Below are positions 38,198 to 46,600 of a stretch of 64,000 nt of DNA, piece after piece; position 1 is the first letter of the stretch; every line of letters starts with the position of its first letter. Position numbers and translations under genes: made by a program. Location of the stretch: the NCBI GenBank assembly GCA_017961235.1, contig JAGCXQ010000014.1, forward strand, positions 1-64,000, in the 5' to 3' direction. This stretch comes from Clostridiales bacterium (GTDB taxonomy: Bacteria > Bacillota > Clostridia > Saccharofermentanales > Saccharofermentanaceae). The notes below the pieces were generated by a model. That model had not been told where the DNA came from, made no database searches, and saw only the letters and a list, made by a program, of their open reading frames with translations.

Positions 38198-38203
38198 ATT
38201 ATA
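38198..38203 (-). promoter_or_regulatory. Extended -10 of ispF
   Basis: The minus strand reads GGGCATGGTATAAT (TG-G-TATAAT), giving a leader of about 28 nt. The same 11-base CATGGTATAAT occurs upstream of mgtA and of the AraC gene at 10383. Confidence 0.55.
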
Positions 38204-38248
38204 CCATGCCCGTGATCCGGATCTTCACGCATCGGAACCGGGCAAGGA

Positions 38249-38794
38249 TCACTTCTGCGCTTCAGTAATGATCCAGTCGGCCAGATCCTGCGCCGTCCAA
38301 TTCTCCCTCGACTGCCCGTCAAAGCGGGCCTTCTGGATGTTATCCCTGATGATGATCGCCTCCGGAAGCGCCTCGATATTATAGGACGCCGCCAGATCTT
38401 TCTCCTCAAGTGCATCGATCGCGACGATCAGGACCTTATCGTGATACTGTTCCGCAACCTGCTCCATGCTCGCAAAAAGTCCATAGACATCCGCGTGCAT
38501 ACCGGAATAGAAGAGAAAACACACCGCCGTCGGGCAGGTCTTCGCAAGGGAATTCAGGTCCAGGACCTGACGGTACAGGATCCCGGGCTCCGTCTCACCC
38601 TCCGGTGTCTCAAAGACCATCGCGAAGATCGAGTAGTCATAATCATAATCGCCCAGATACTTGCGGTATTCATCCGGAGAAGTCCCCTTCTTTTTCCCAC
38701 ACGCGCAAAAAAGCCCCGGCATACCCAGTATCAGCACCAGGCATGCCAGGACTCTTACCAGTTCTTTTTTGAAAGCAGAACGGTTCTTGATCAT
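38249..38794 (-). CDS. Thioredoxin-fold lipoprotein without CxxC
   Basis: A lipoprotein of 181 residues. The signal peptide ends in GMPGLFCAC, followed by GKKK. The mature part has the thioredoxin strand order, including PTAVCFLFYSGMHADVYG where the CxxC would sit and a cis-Pro-like ALPEAIIIRD, but no cysteine pair. It may be a redox-inactive thioredoxin relative or a heme or thiol-chaperone homologue. Its ATG overlaps the Mrp stop by 4 nt, so the two are translationally coupled. Confidence 0.7.
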   Translation of the reverse strand: MIKNRSAFKKELVRVLACLVLILGMPGLFCACGKKKGTSPDEYRKYLGDYDYDYSIFAMVFETPEGETEPGILYRQVLDLNSLAKTCPTAVCFLFYSGMHADVYGLFASMEQVAEQYHDKVLIVAIDALEEKDLAASYNIEALPEAIIIRDNIQKARFDGQSRENWTAQDLADWIITEAQK

Positions 38795-39651
38795 TTCTTT
38801 TCTTCGAGCATCTTCTCGACGAATTCTACAGCACCGGAAAGGAGCTCATTCGGCACCTTCTCGATGTGGCCTTCGTCAACAAGTGCAGTGATATCCGGAT
38901 CGAGCGGGAGCTTGTCCAGAAGCGGAACACCCATCTCCTTGGCAGCTTTTCCGACCTTGCCCTCTTCGCCGAAGAGAGGTGTCTTCTCACCGCAGTGCTT
39001 GCAGACGGTATAGCTCATATTCTCGACAAAACCGAGGATCTTGACCTGCATGAGCAGTGCCATGTTTCTTGCCTTATTGACGATCATGGAAACGAGATCC
39101 TGCGGAGTGGATACCAGGAAGATACCATCGAGCGGGATCGACTGGAATACCGTCAGCGGAACATCACCGGTTCCCGGCGGCATATCGATGAGCATAACAT
39201 CGATATTTTCCCAGATAACATCTGACCAGAACTGCTTCACGACACCGGAGATGACCGGACCACGCCAAACGACCGGAGCTTCTTCATTCTCCATAACGAG
39301 ATTGACAGAAACGATCTGGATACCGGAGTGGGATGTCATCGGCAGGATGCCGTTCTCATCGCCCTTGAGCTGACCCTTCAGACCAAATGCCTTCGGGATG
39401 GAAGGACCGGTCACGTCTGCGTCAAGGATCGCGACACGATAACCGTCACGAGCCAGTCTGGAAGCCAGAACGCTGGTGACGAAGGATTTTCCGACGCCGC
39501 CCTTACCGCTGCAGACGCCGATTACTTTCTTTACACTGGATTTCTCATGCAGAGGAGCGATGAGAGACTCCGGCTCGGAAGAACCACAGGAACCGCCGGC
39601 AGATGCGGACGGACAGGAATCTTTAGAACCACAAGAATCGCAAGAACCCAT
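38791..39651 (-). CDS. Mrp/NBP35-type iron-sulfur carrier ATPase
   Basis: A 286-residue P-loop ATPase of the Mrp/ApbC family, which carries Fe-S clusters to target proteins. Walker A is the deviant GKGGVGKS (SGKGGVGKSFVTSVLAS), with ILDADVTGPSIPKAFG and MPPGTGDVPLTV following. A conserved CxxC (VCKHCGEKTPLFG) is present, and the N-terminal tail carries four more Cys (CDSCGSKDSCPSASAGGSC), as in NBP35-like proteins. The ATG at 39651 has GAGG 9 nt upstream; an earlier GTG is less well placed. Confidence 0.92.
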   Translation of the reverse strand: MGSCDSCGSKDSCPSASAGGSCGSSEPESLIAPLHEKSSVKKVIGVCSGKGGVGKSFVTSVLASRLARDGYRVAILDADVTGPSIPKAFGLKGQLKGDENGILPMTSHSGIQIVSVNLVMENEEAPVVWRGPVISGVVKQFWSDVIWENIDVMLIDMPPGTGDVPLTVFQSIPLDGIFLVSTPQDLVSMIVNKARNMALLMQVKILGFVENMSYTVCKHCGEKTPLFGEEGKVGKAAKEMGVPLLDKLPLDPDITALVDEGHIEKVPNELLSGAVEFVEKMLEEKK

Positions 39652-39732
39652 ATTTTTCACCTCATTAGATTTAATAGCTTAACGCTTGAAACCCTATTGT
39701 ACGCTAGGTAATAGATAAAAGCAAATCAAAAC

Positions 39733-40341
39733 CTACTTGACTGACTTCATGATCCAGTAGCCGGATTCTTTCGCGATCACTTCGCAGTTGCCGAACTTCT
39801 CCAGAAGATACTTCTCCGATGACGGCGCACCCTGCTTCTTCTGGAGGACCACATAAAGGAAGCCGCCCTCAGCCAGGTGCTCATATGCCCCGTCGTAGAA
39901 GGAAAAGACGGTCTGTTTTCCCGCACGGACCGGCGGATTCGTCAGAACGACGTCAAAGAGGCCCTCGACAGATGCGCATCCGTCGGACTTTCGAATATCC
40001 ACGAACTTGACGCTGTTGTTCTCCGCATTTTCCCGCGCGAGCTCGAGTGCACGCGAATTGATATCGACCATAGTCACTTCCATCGAAGGGAAGACGCGCT
40101 TCATGATGATCCCGATCGGCCCGTAGCCGCAGCCGAGATCCAGAAGTTTTCCCTTCTTACGGTTGGCCGTGGAGAGATCCTCGATCGCCGCCTCCAGAAG
40201 CGTCCTCGATCCGAAATCCAGGAACTTCTTGGAGAACACCTCCGAGTCTGTAGAAAAGAAGAAATCCATACCGTGCATCCTCGCCTGGATGACGCGACGG
40301 TCGGATTCTCCTTGTGGATTTTCTTCGTAATAATGTGCCAA
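39733..40341 (-). CDS. Class I methyltransferase, RsmC-like
   Basis: A 202-residue SAM-dependent methyltransferase of the RsmC (16S rRNA guanine-N2) type. Motif I is LLDLGCGYGPIGI, motif IV is NPPVRAGK and the N-terminus HYYEENP..SD is typical of short Gram-positive RsmC relatives. I choose a TTG start at 40341 (M-AHYYEENP) because GGAGG lies 9 nt upstream and the family N-terminus then matches; a GTG two codons earlier is only 3 nt from that site. One copy of the repeated 9-bp word spans this start region. Confidence 0.87.
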   Translation of the reverse strand: MAHYYEENPQGESDRRVIQARMHGMDFFFSTDSEVFSKKFLDFGSRTLLEAAIEDLSTANRKKGKLLDLGCGYGPIGIIMKRVFPSMEVTMVDINSRALELARENAENNSVKFVDIRKSDGCASVEGLFDVVLTNPPVRAGKQTVFSFYDGAYEHLAEGGFLYVVLQKKQGAPSSEKYLLEKFGNCEVIAKESGYWIMKSVK

Positions 40342-40367
40342 AAGCACTTTCCTCCGATTCTTTCTGC

Positions 40368-40991
40368 TTACGGGATCATGTACTCGATCGATACGATCTT
40401 ATCGGAATTAAGTGTGAGCATCAGCTCCGAAGTTCCGCGCTTGTAGGTCCATGTCTTATCCGTAGATTCGTCCGGATCGCCGTATTTCGTGCGGGCATCT
40501 TCTGCGCTCATGCCGATCTCAAGGCCTTCCGGTGTAGCCACCAGGTCAGAAGTCAGACGTACGTCGGAGATATATCCGGTCTCGCTGCCGGTTGCCTGAT
40601 AGACTGTCAGCACGATGTTGCTGAATGTATAGACGTGGTCTGTGCCGTCGTGCGCGCAGGAAGGAACATCCAGTTTCTTCGGTGTTCCGGTCTTCTCAAG
40701 TGCAGAAAGTGTCGCTGTCGGCTCAGAACCGAGCGTGATATCGACGCCCTCATACTTAAATACGAAATTATCTTTTGTATCCATAGTCACCTCTACCGAT
40801 CCGGTGCCCTCCCCCTGAGAAGGATCGGACTGGCCGGCAGCCTCGGAACCCGTAGCCTGTTCCGCTTCCCGGGATACAACTGCGCCATTGGATGTGTCAT
40901 TGGTCGTCTTTTCCACTTTCTTGGCATCCGAGCAGGCGGCCATAGAAACTGCCATAACAAGCACAAGCGCCAGTGAACCTAATTTCTTCAT
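40368..40991 (-). CDS. Lipoprotein with SmpA/BLIP-like C-terminal domain
   Basis: A lipoprotein of 207 residues. The signal peptide ends in VSMAAC, followed by SDAKK and a Ser/Thr/Gly/Glu-rich linker to about residue 65. The end of the protein, GLEIGMSAEDARTKYGDPDE..TWTYKRGTSELMLTLNSDKIVSIEYM, is the pattern of the SmpA/OmlA and BLIP-like fold, a small protein-binding module. GGAG lies 9 nt before the ATG at 40991. It precedes the methyltransferase gene on the same strand. Function unknown. Confidence 0.75.
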   Translation of the reverse strand: MKKLGSLALVLVMAVSMAACSDAKKVEKTTNDTSNGAVVSREAEQATGSEAAGQSDPSQGEGTGSVEVTMDTKDNFVFKYEGVDITLGSEPTATLSALEKTGTPKKLDVPSCAHDGTDHVYTFSNIVLTVYQATGSETGYISDVRLTSDLVATPEGLEIGMSAEDARTKYGDPDESTDKTWTYKRGTSELMLTLNSDKIVSIEYMIP

Positions 40992-41119
40992 CTTTCTTTC
41001 TCCTTTTCGGAACATAAGTATTTCTTCGCGGAAGGAATACGCCTTCGCGTCCTTTTCCATTGCCTATTGTCGCATTATTTCAGGTGACTTTCAATGAGTA
41101 AAACGTCACAAAAGGATGC

Positions 41120-44100
41120 TTACTCTCCGTCTTTTTCTTTATCCTTGCTGTCAGCGGACTCGCCTTCCTTCTTTTCGTCTTCCTTCTTCTCGGCTTCCTG
41201 TTTCTTATGGATATTCGTGATATCCTCAGTCGTTCCGCCGCCGTTGTCATCCTCCGCCTTAAACTCACCACGCTCAACAAGACGCAGGAACGCTTCCACG
41301 ACATCTTCCGTAAGCTGTGTTCCGGAGACTTCCTTGATGATCGAGATCGCCTTTTCGAAGTTCATGCGTTTTCTGTACGGACGGTCCGAATACATCGCGT
41401 CAAAAGTATCCGCCACGGCGATGATCTGCGCCACGCGCGGGATTTCTTCACCGGAGATCCCTCTCGGATAGCCGTGTCCGTCCGGACGCTCATGGTGGTC
41501 ACGTGCGCCGATGGCAAGTTCCGGCATGATGCTGATATCTTTCAGTACGTTATAGCCCTTACCGGAGTGGGATTTGATCTCCTTGAACTCATCGTCCGTC
41601 AGACGTCCCGGCTTATTCAGCGTCTCGGAAGAGATACCGACCTTGCCGATATCATGGAGGAGTGCGATGTTTCTGTACTTCTCGACTGTCTCGTCATCGC
41701 AGCCGAGTTCTCTCGCGAGCATCTCCGTATATTCCGCCACTCGCATGGAGTGACCGTTTGTGTAGCGGTCCTTCATATCGATGACCTTCGCAAACGCCTC
41801 GACGATCTCACGGATCAAGAGTGTCTGCTCCTGCTCTTTTGCCTTCAGTTTCTTCATTCTGTGATAGCTGGCAAGATATGCAAGAATAATCACAACGCCC
41901 ACAAATCCGAGGATGATAAATGCCCGGAACCATGTTGCCTCGTGAAGTGATTCTTTCTTTACGATACGGACGGAGATCTCATCCTGTACTTGACCATAGA
42001 CATTCAGCAGCTGCATCTTGAAGAAATACTCGCCGCCCGAAAGATTCGTATAGTCCACCGGTTTCAGTTCGGATCTTCTGACGGTCTTCATCGTCCGGTC
42101 GAAGCCCTCGAGCCGGTAGGATATCTCCGGATCGACCAGCGAATAATTGTAGCAGTATGCGCACACGCTGATCTTCTTGGTTCCCGCGCTTACGGTAAAA
42201 GAACCTGTCTCATCCGGATAGATCCTCTTGTCGTCCGCTTCGATGTACGGCACCAGGATCCGGACGTCGTTATCGAGTTTGTTTTCTTTGTCGATATTGA
42301 CGAGTACTACACCCGCGGAACCGCTGATATACAGATCTCCATCAGCAGTCAGTTCACTGTAGGAGTTTGGCGTGGCAAAGCACGAAAGTCCATTCCCTCT
42401 GCCATAGAAAAACGGCAGGATCTGGGCATTTTTGAGCATGGTTTCCGTCGGCACGATATAGATACCGTTACTGCTCAATACCCACATCTCATCGTTTTCA
42501 TTCTGATAGATATCGAAGTTATTGGAATACGGGAAATCCTTGATCGTGGTCACACTATAGTTTTCATCAAGATAGGAGATCGAGTTACTGGTAACGACCC
42601 AGAAGATCTCTCTGGTCCGATCTTTCTTGATACGAAGGATCGTATCGGACATCAGCCCTTCATCCGTGGTGATATGCTTCAGTTTCCCGCCGCTGTAAAG
42701 ATACAGTCCGTCACCGTCTGTTCCAAGCAGCAGGTCTCCGTTCTTTCCTTCAGTGACGGTGAGGATCTCCGTATTATCGATACCATCGGATGCTCCGATC
42801 ACGTCCTCGACCTTGCCATCTCGAATGACCGCTACACCTCCGGTACAGGCTACCGCCATCGATCCGTCCGAGCACTCGAAAACAGCACGGACACGTTCCG
42901 ATGCGGGAAGTCCGTCGGATACGGTGTAAACTACGGCATTCTGTCCGTCATAGCAGATCAGCGGATACTTGCTGAAGGAGCAGAACCAGAGGCGTCCCTT
43001 ACTGTCGCGGGCGATCGAGCGGATCCTCGCCTTCGCATCCACATTCAGCATCGCGACCAGGTCGTTCTGTTCGATATTTTTTCCGCCTGCCGTGGTCACT
43101 TTCCCTAGAGGTATAGAGGGAAGCAGCTTGCCATCCTCCAGAACCAGAAGTCCGGACGTCTTTGTTCCGACGAAGAGCTTCGAACCGAGCCGGCATGTGG
43201 AATAGACGACATCATCGTCCAGTTTGTACTCATCATAAAGATTGCTGAAACGGTTCGGAACGATCTTCATGACTCCCTGCTGCGAAGAAACGAACCACAG
43301 GTTTTTCTGGTAGTCCGCGGTCATGGTCTCGATCGATGTCGTCATCGGAAGATGGTCCAAAACAACAACATCTTTTCCATCATGGATGACACGTCCGATG
43401 CCATTATCCGCACAGACCCACAGTTCGTCATCGTACTTGTGGAGCGAGTTGACGTAGGAGAGCGGCTCGATATTCGCATACTCGGACTGGAAGCCTTTAT
43501 TCAGCGGTCCGTAATAGATCGATGATTTTGAGGTCGCACAGTAAATGTTTCCCGGAATCGCCGGATCCGGCAGGATCGCATGGATATCTTCCACCCTGAG
43601 AAAGCCCGGATCATAGTATGCCGTCATTTTTCCGTCTTTCATGGTAAAGACCGCACCATGCATCGTCAGCGCATAAATAACATTATTCGGTCCGAGCATG
43701 ATGCTGCGGATATATTCCTCTTTGATCTGGTCGGCCTGAACAAGCGATATCGTCATATCTTCATTGACGAGGGCAACGCCCTTTGTCGTAGCCAGATAGA
43801 TCAGACCGTTCTCATCCTCTGCAATCGCCCGTACAGACATGGATTTCAGACCATTTCCTTTATCGAAGTGCGTCCACTCACCTTTTTCCAGAACTGCCGC
43901 ACCATTATCATTCGTTCCTGCCCACAGGCGGTTCTTCGAGTCCACATACAGACTGATAACGCTGGTGATACCGGTCTTTGCCGAGTCAACACGCTCGAAG
44001 GTATTACCGTCGTACTGCACAAGTCCGCTATAACTTCCGATCCAGAGAAAACCTTCCGAGGTCTGTGCGATGGCATTTGCCTCCGAGGTCGGAAGTCCGT

Positions 44101-44314
44101 TTGTATTGTTGTAAATGAATGGAGAATACCCCGAAGCCGGATTCGAAGGAGTGTCCTGATCATCATCTGAGGAATCACGGAGCACCTGCATCGCTCCCTC
44201 GGCATTTTCCCAGGCAAAAACCCGCGAAGCGCTCAAAATTTCCAGTCCCGAGAACGTGATGATCGTCGAGAGCAGTGCACATACTATGCGGTTTTTCATG
44301 TTAAAGCACTTCAT
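41120..44314 (-). CDS. Beta-propeller sensor with HD-GYP phosphodiesterase domain
   Basis: A 1064-residue membrane sensor. A signal sequence (about 1-34) is followed by two-component-type propeller repeats forming one or two external propellers (to about 700; recurring LWAGTNDNGAAVLEKG-like units), a Y_Y_Y-type Ig strand domain (about 715-785), one membrane helix (about 793-815) and a cytoplasmic HD-GYP domain. The latter has HDIGKVGI near residue 886 and HHERPDGHGYP near 950, with metal-binding His and Asp present, so it should cleave cyclic di-GMP. The C-terminus is highly charged (Lys/Glu/Asp). Neither ATG has a good ribosome site; I keep the first. No kinase is present. Confidence 0.9.
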   Translation of the reverse strand: MKCFNMKNRIVCALLSTIITFSGLEILSASRVFAWENAEGAMQVLRDSSDDDQDTPSNPASGYSPFIYNNTNGLPTSEANAIAQTSEGFLWIGSYSGLVQYDGNTFERVDSAKTGITSVISLYVDSKNRLWAGTNDNGAAVLEKGEWTHFDKGNGLKSMSVRAIAEDENGLIYLATTKGVALVNEDMTISLVQADQIKEEYIRSIMLGPNNVIYALTMHGAVFTMKDGKMTAYYDPGFLRVEDIHAILPDPAIPGNIYCATSKSSIYYGPLNKGFQSEYANIEPLSYVNSLHKYDDELWVCADNGIGRVIHDGKDVVVLDHLPMTTSIETMTADYQKNLWFVSSQQGVMKIVPNRFSNLYDEYKLDDDVVYSTCRLGSKLFVGTKTSGLLVLEDGKLLPSIPLGKVTTAGGKNIEQNDLVAMLNVDAKARIRSIARDSKGRLWFCSFSKYPLICYDGQNAVVYTVSDGLPASERVRAVFECSDGSMAVACTGGVAVIRDGKVEDVIGASDGIDNTEILTVTEGKNGDLLLGTDGDGLYLYSGGKLKHITTDEGLMSDTILRIKKDRTREIFWVVTSNSISYLDENYSVTTIKDFPYSNNFDIYQNENDEMWVLSSNGIYIVPTETMLKNAQILPFFYGRGNGLSCFATPNSYSELTADGDLYISGSAGVVLVNIDKENKLDNDVRILVPYIEADDKRIYPDETGSFTVSAGTKKISVCAYCYNYSLVDPEISYRLEGFDRTMKTVRRSELKPVDYTNLSGGEYFFKMQLLNVYGQVQDEISVRIVKKESLHEATWFRAFIILGFVGVVIILAYLASYHRMKKLKAKEQEQTLLIREIVEAFAKVIDMKDRYTNGHSMRVAEYTEMLARELGCDDETVEKYRNIALLHDIGKVGISSETLNKPGRLTDDEFKEIKSHSGKGYNVLKDISIMPELAIGARDHHERPDGHGYPRGISGEEIPRVAQIIAVADTFDAMYSDRPYRKRMNFEKAISIIKEVSGTQLTEDVVEAFLRLVERGEFKAEDDNGGGTTEDITNIHKKQEAEKKEDEKKEGESADSKDKEKDGE

Positions 44315-44448
44315 AAAATAACTTTAACACTTTATATAGTCATGCGCAAAGATTCTTCATCAATATTCATTAATTTTCTGCAATTACTTTGGTCAACATT
44401 CTGATACTTTTCCCGACACGCGAAAAGCACTTGTACCTAAGAGCCGGA

Positions 44449-45543
44449 TCAGCTGTTTTTGGCAGCGTCGTAACGCTCCTCGACCTCTCTCCAGTACTCG
44501 CTCATCTTCTCATCATTTCTGTGATCTTCCAGAGCATACTTCTCTTTCAGGATCTTTCCCAGATAGTCAGAGCATTTCTCCGCTCCGGTCACATTCATGT
44601 GAAGGCCGGCGTCGTATGTATCCTGCGAGTAATCGATGCCGATCTCGGACTCGGCGATCTTCAACATATTGATATACGTGATGCCGTGCTCTTCGGCATA
44701 CTTCTCCATATTCTCATCCCACTCGTCATACCAGTGCGGGTACAGAGACGGTGACTTGATCAGTACGAGATGGATCCCCTTCTCCTTGCAGAGCTCGGTC
44801 ATCTTGTCGAGATATTCCATCGCCTTGTCTCCGAAGTTCGGATCCGCCAGCGGTCTTGCCGGCGGAAAATCACCTGCAGGCATGATCTCTGTTCTTAAGT
44901 AAAAACCGTTATAGGAGACCAGGTCTTTCTTAAACCAGTATTTGAAATCGTCGGCAGTCAGCTCGTTCCAGCGGCTGTGGTAGCGGAGGATCGGGAAGAT
45001 ATAGTCGATCATGTTCTCGCCATCGCACATCGATGCCTTGATCGCATTCCACTTCGTCTTGCTCCAGCGCATACCATCGAGCGCCATACGGTTATATGCC
45101 TCATTCTGGGGTTCGTTATACATCAGGGAAAGCACATTAAAGACCACCACATCCGGCGTCTCATAACGGAGTGCATCCTCGAGAAGATAGTAGGACTGCC
45201 ATACCAGCTGCTGTGCACCGCCGCGGATAAAGCTGTTGATGCCGTACTTGCGCCACAGTTCCACGGTCGAGAAATTCTCATAGACCTCACAGTCACCGAC
45301 AAAGAGTACGTCATGGTCGCCATAGGCCTTATAGTACTCTGCCGTCAGCGCGCCCTCTGTAACATCTCCCATATATTTCGGGCGGAGAAGCAGATCTGCC
45401 AGATGGATGACCACGCAGGTCAGGATGATCAGCACGAGCACCAGCGCAACGCGGAAGATCTTCTTTCTGCGCTTCGGCTTCTTATCTGTCACTTCAGGAT
45501 CCTTCGTCTCCAAGTCCATTTTCTGCTCGAGTTCTTCGGACAT
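44449..45543 (-). CDS. Membrane-anchored SGNH-hydrolase-like protein with Cys in block I
   Basis: A 364-residue protein with a basic N-terminal cytoplasmic tail, one membrane helix (about 30-50) and an external SGNH-fold domain. Block I is LFVGDCEVYENFS, where the nucleophile Ser of GDS is replaced by Cys (residue 85). The late block DAGLHMNVTGAEK keeps the Asp-x-x-His pair. Such proteins (AlgJ/DltD-like) usually partner an MBOAT acyltransferase, and an MBOAT gene lies 4 kb away on the same strand. An extended -10 (TG-C-TACAAT, 45576-45581) precedes it. It might be an acyl-carrier rather than a hydrolase. Confidence 0.75.
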   Translation of the reverse strand: MSEELEQKMDLETKDPEVTDKKPKRRKKIFRVALVLVLIILTCVVIHLADLLLRPKYMGDVTEGALTAEYYKAYGDHDVLFVGDCEVYENFSTVELWRKYGINSFIRGGAQQLVWQSYYLLEDALRYETPDVVVFNVLSLMYNEPQNEAYNRMALDGMRWSKTKWNAIKASMCDGENMIDYIFPILRYHSRWNELTADDFKYWFKKDLVSYNGFYLRTEIMPAGDFPPARPLADPNFGDKAMEYLDKMTELCKEKGIHLVLIKSPSLYPHWYDEWDENMEKYAEEHGITYINMLKIAESEIGIDYSQDTYDAGLHMNVTGAEKCSDYLGKILKEKYALEDHRNDEKMSEYWREVEERYDAAKNS

Positions 45544-45575
45544 TTCTTCTCCCTCAATTCTTCATAAACAACAGC

Positions 45576-45581
45576 ATTGTA
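45576..45581 (-). promoter_or_regulatory. Extended -10 of the SGNH-protein gene
   Basis: The minus strand reads TGTGCTACAAT, the same 11-base string as the promoter at 46562. Confidence 0.45.
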
Positions 45582-45603
45582 GCACATAAGGCCGCGCTTG
45601 TGA

Positions 45604-45609
45604 TAGAAT
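45604..45609 (+). promoter_or_regulatory. Possible -10 of plsC
   Basis: TG-A-TAGAAT, 72 nt before the plsC ATG, within the divergent intergenic region shared with the SGNH gene. Confidence 0.3.
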
Positions 45610-45681
45610 ACTTCCGCATAAGAAACACATGAAGAATTTACCGGAAGTTTTTTTAGATTAAATTCTTCCCCGGGGGATATT

Positions 45682-46434
45682 ATGAAAATACTGCTTTACA
45701 TACTGTACACCATTCTTGCGATCGTCGGCATCAAGATCGCCGGGATCATCCTTCTGTTCCTGTTCACGTTCGTTGCGACGCTGTTCATCAACACAAAGAA
45801 AGAATATAACACCGACTCAAAGTTCTACCGCTTCCTTCTGGTCCACACCACTGCGATCGGTATGCGCATCATGCGCGTTAAGTATGACCTTCAGGGCCTG
45901 GACAAGATCCCCGAAGGCAAGCAGATGCTCTTCGTCTGCAATCACAGATCGAACTTTGATCCGCTTCTGTCCTGGAAGATCCTCGCCAAACACTATCCGT
46001 CTTTCATCTCGAAAGCCGAAAACTTCAAAATCCCGTTTTACGGCCGCATCATCCGCCGCTGCTGCATGATGGCCATCGACCGTGAGAATCCGAGAAATGC
46101 CATGATGACCATCGACCGTGCCAGCAAGCTCCTCAAGGCCAACGAGGTCTCCATCTTCGTATATCCGGAAGGCACCAGATCCAAGAAGTGCACGCTTCTT
46201 CCTTTCCATAACGGTGTATTTAAGATCGCCCAGAAGGCAAATGTCCCGGTCGTTGTCCTGACGATCCAGGGTTCCGAAAAGATCTCGAAGAATTACCCCT
46301 GGAAAAGCACTAGGATCCGTCTTAAGGTCGTAGGCATAATGGATGCCGAGCACGTCAAGTCCGGCAAGACTTCCGATATCTCCGAGGAAGCAAGAGCGAT
46401 GATCGCTAAGGATCTCGAGGAGTATCCGCTCTGA
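45682..46434 (+). CDS. plsC: 1-acyl-sn-glycerol-3-phosphate acyltransferase
   Basis: A 250-residue membrane-bound acyltransferase for the second acylation of glycerol 3-phosphate in phospholipid synthesis. An N-terminal hydrophobic segment (ILAIVGIKIAGIILLFLFTFVATLF) precedes the catalytic motif NHRSNFDP (residues 88-95) and PEGTRSKK (about 161-168). PlsC-type proteins of this size vary in acyl chain and glycerol-lipid specificity. A hairpin of the conserved-head family begins immediately after its stop codon. Confidence 0.9.
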   Translation: MKILLYILYTILAIVGIKIAGIILLFLFTFVATLFINTKKEYNTDSKFYRFLLVHTTAIGMRIMRVKYDLQGLDKIPEGKQMLFVCNHRSNFDPLLSWKILAKHYPSFISKAENFKIPFYGRIIRRCCMMAIDRENPRNAMMTIDRASKLLKANEVSIFVYPEGTRSKKCTLLPFHNGVFKIAQKANVPVVVLTIQGSEKISKNYPWKSTRIRLKVVGIMDAEHVKSGKTSDISEEARAMIAKDLEEYPL

Positions 46435-46510
46435 TTATTCGCAAATAATGCACGTCGCTGGTCCTCGGGCTTTGCCCTGCGGAATCGCTCCTTTGCATTT
46501 TTGCAAATAA
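46435..46510 (+). terminator. plsC 3' hairpin with conserved head (copy B)
   Basis: TTATTCGCAAATAATGCA pairs with TGCATTTTTGCAAATAA, giving a long, slightly imperfect stem. The head (46453-46491) contains CGCTGGTCCTCGGGC, TTT and GCCCTGCGGAATCGC. The element starts at the base after the plsC stop. Same head as 19932 and 47922. Confidence 0.75.
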
Positions 46511-46561
46511 CCGTAGGCTATTACGTCATCTTTTGAGTAAAAAAACGGGCGTTTCCTGTGC

Positions 46562-46567
46562 TACAAT
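46562..46567 (+). promoter_or_regulatory. Extended -10 of the double zinc-ribbon gene
   Basis: TGTGCTACAAT (TG-C-TACAAT) lies 33 nt before the ATG. Confidence 0.45.
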
Positions 46568-46600
46568 GACTGTGGAATCTTTCCTAGGAGGGTTTGGGGT

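Noticed and set aside
37630..38415. Longer 261-codon version of ispF
   Set aside because: The extension is Arg-rich antisense-like sequence overlapping the upstream lipoprotein gene, and it starts before the promoter at 38198.
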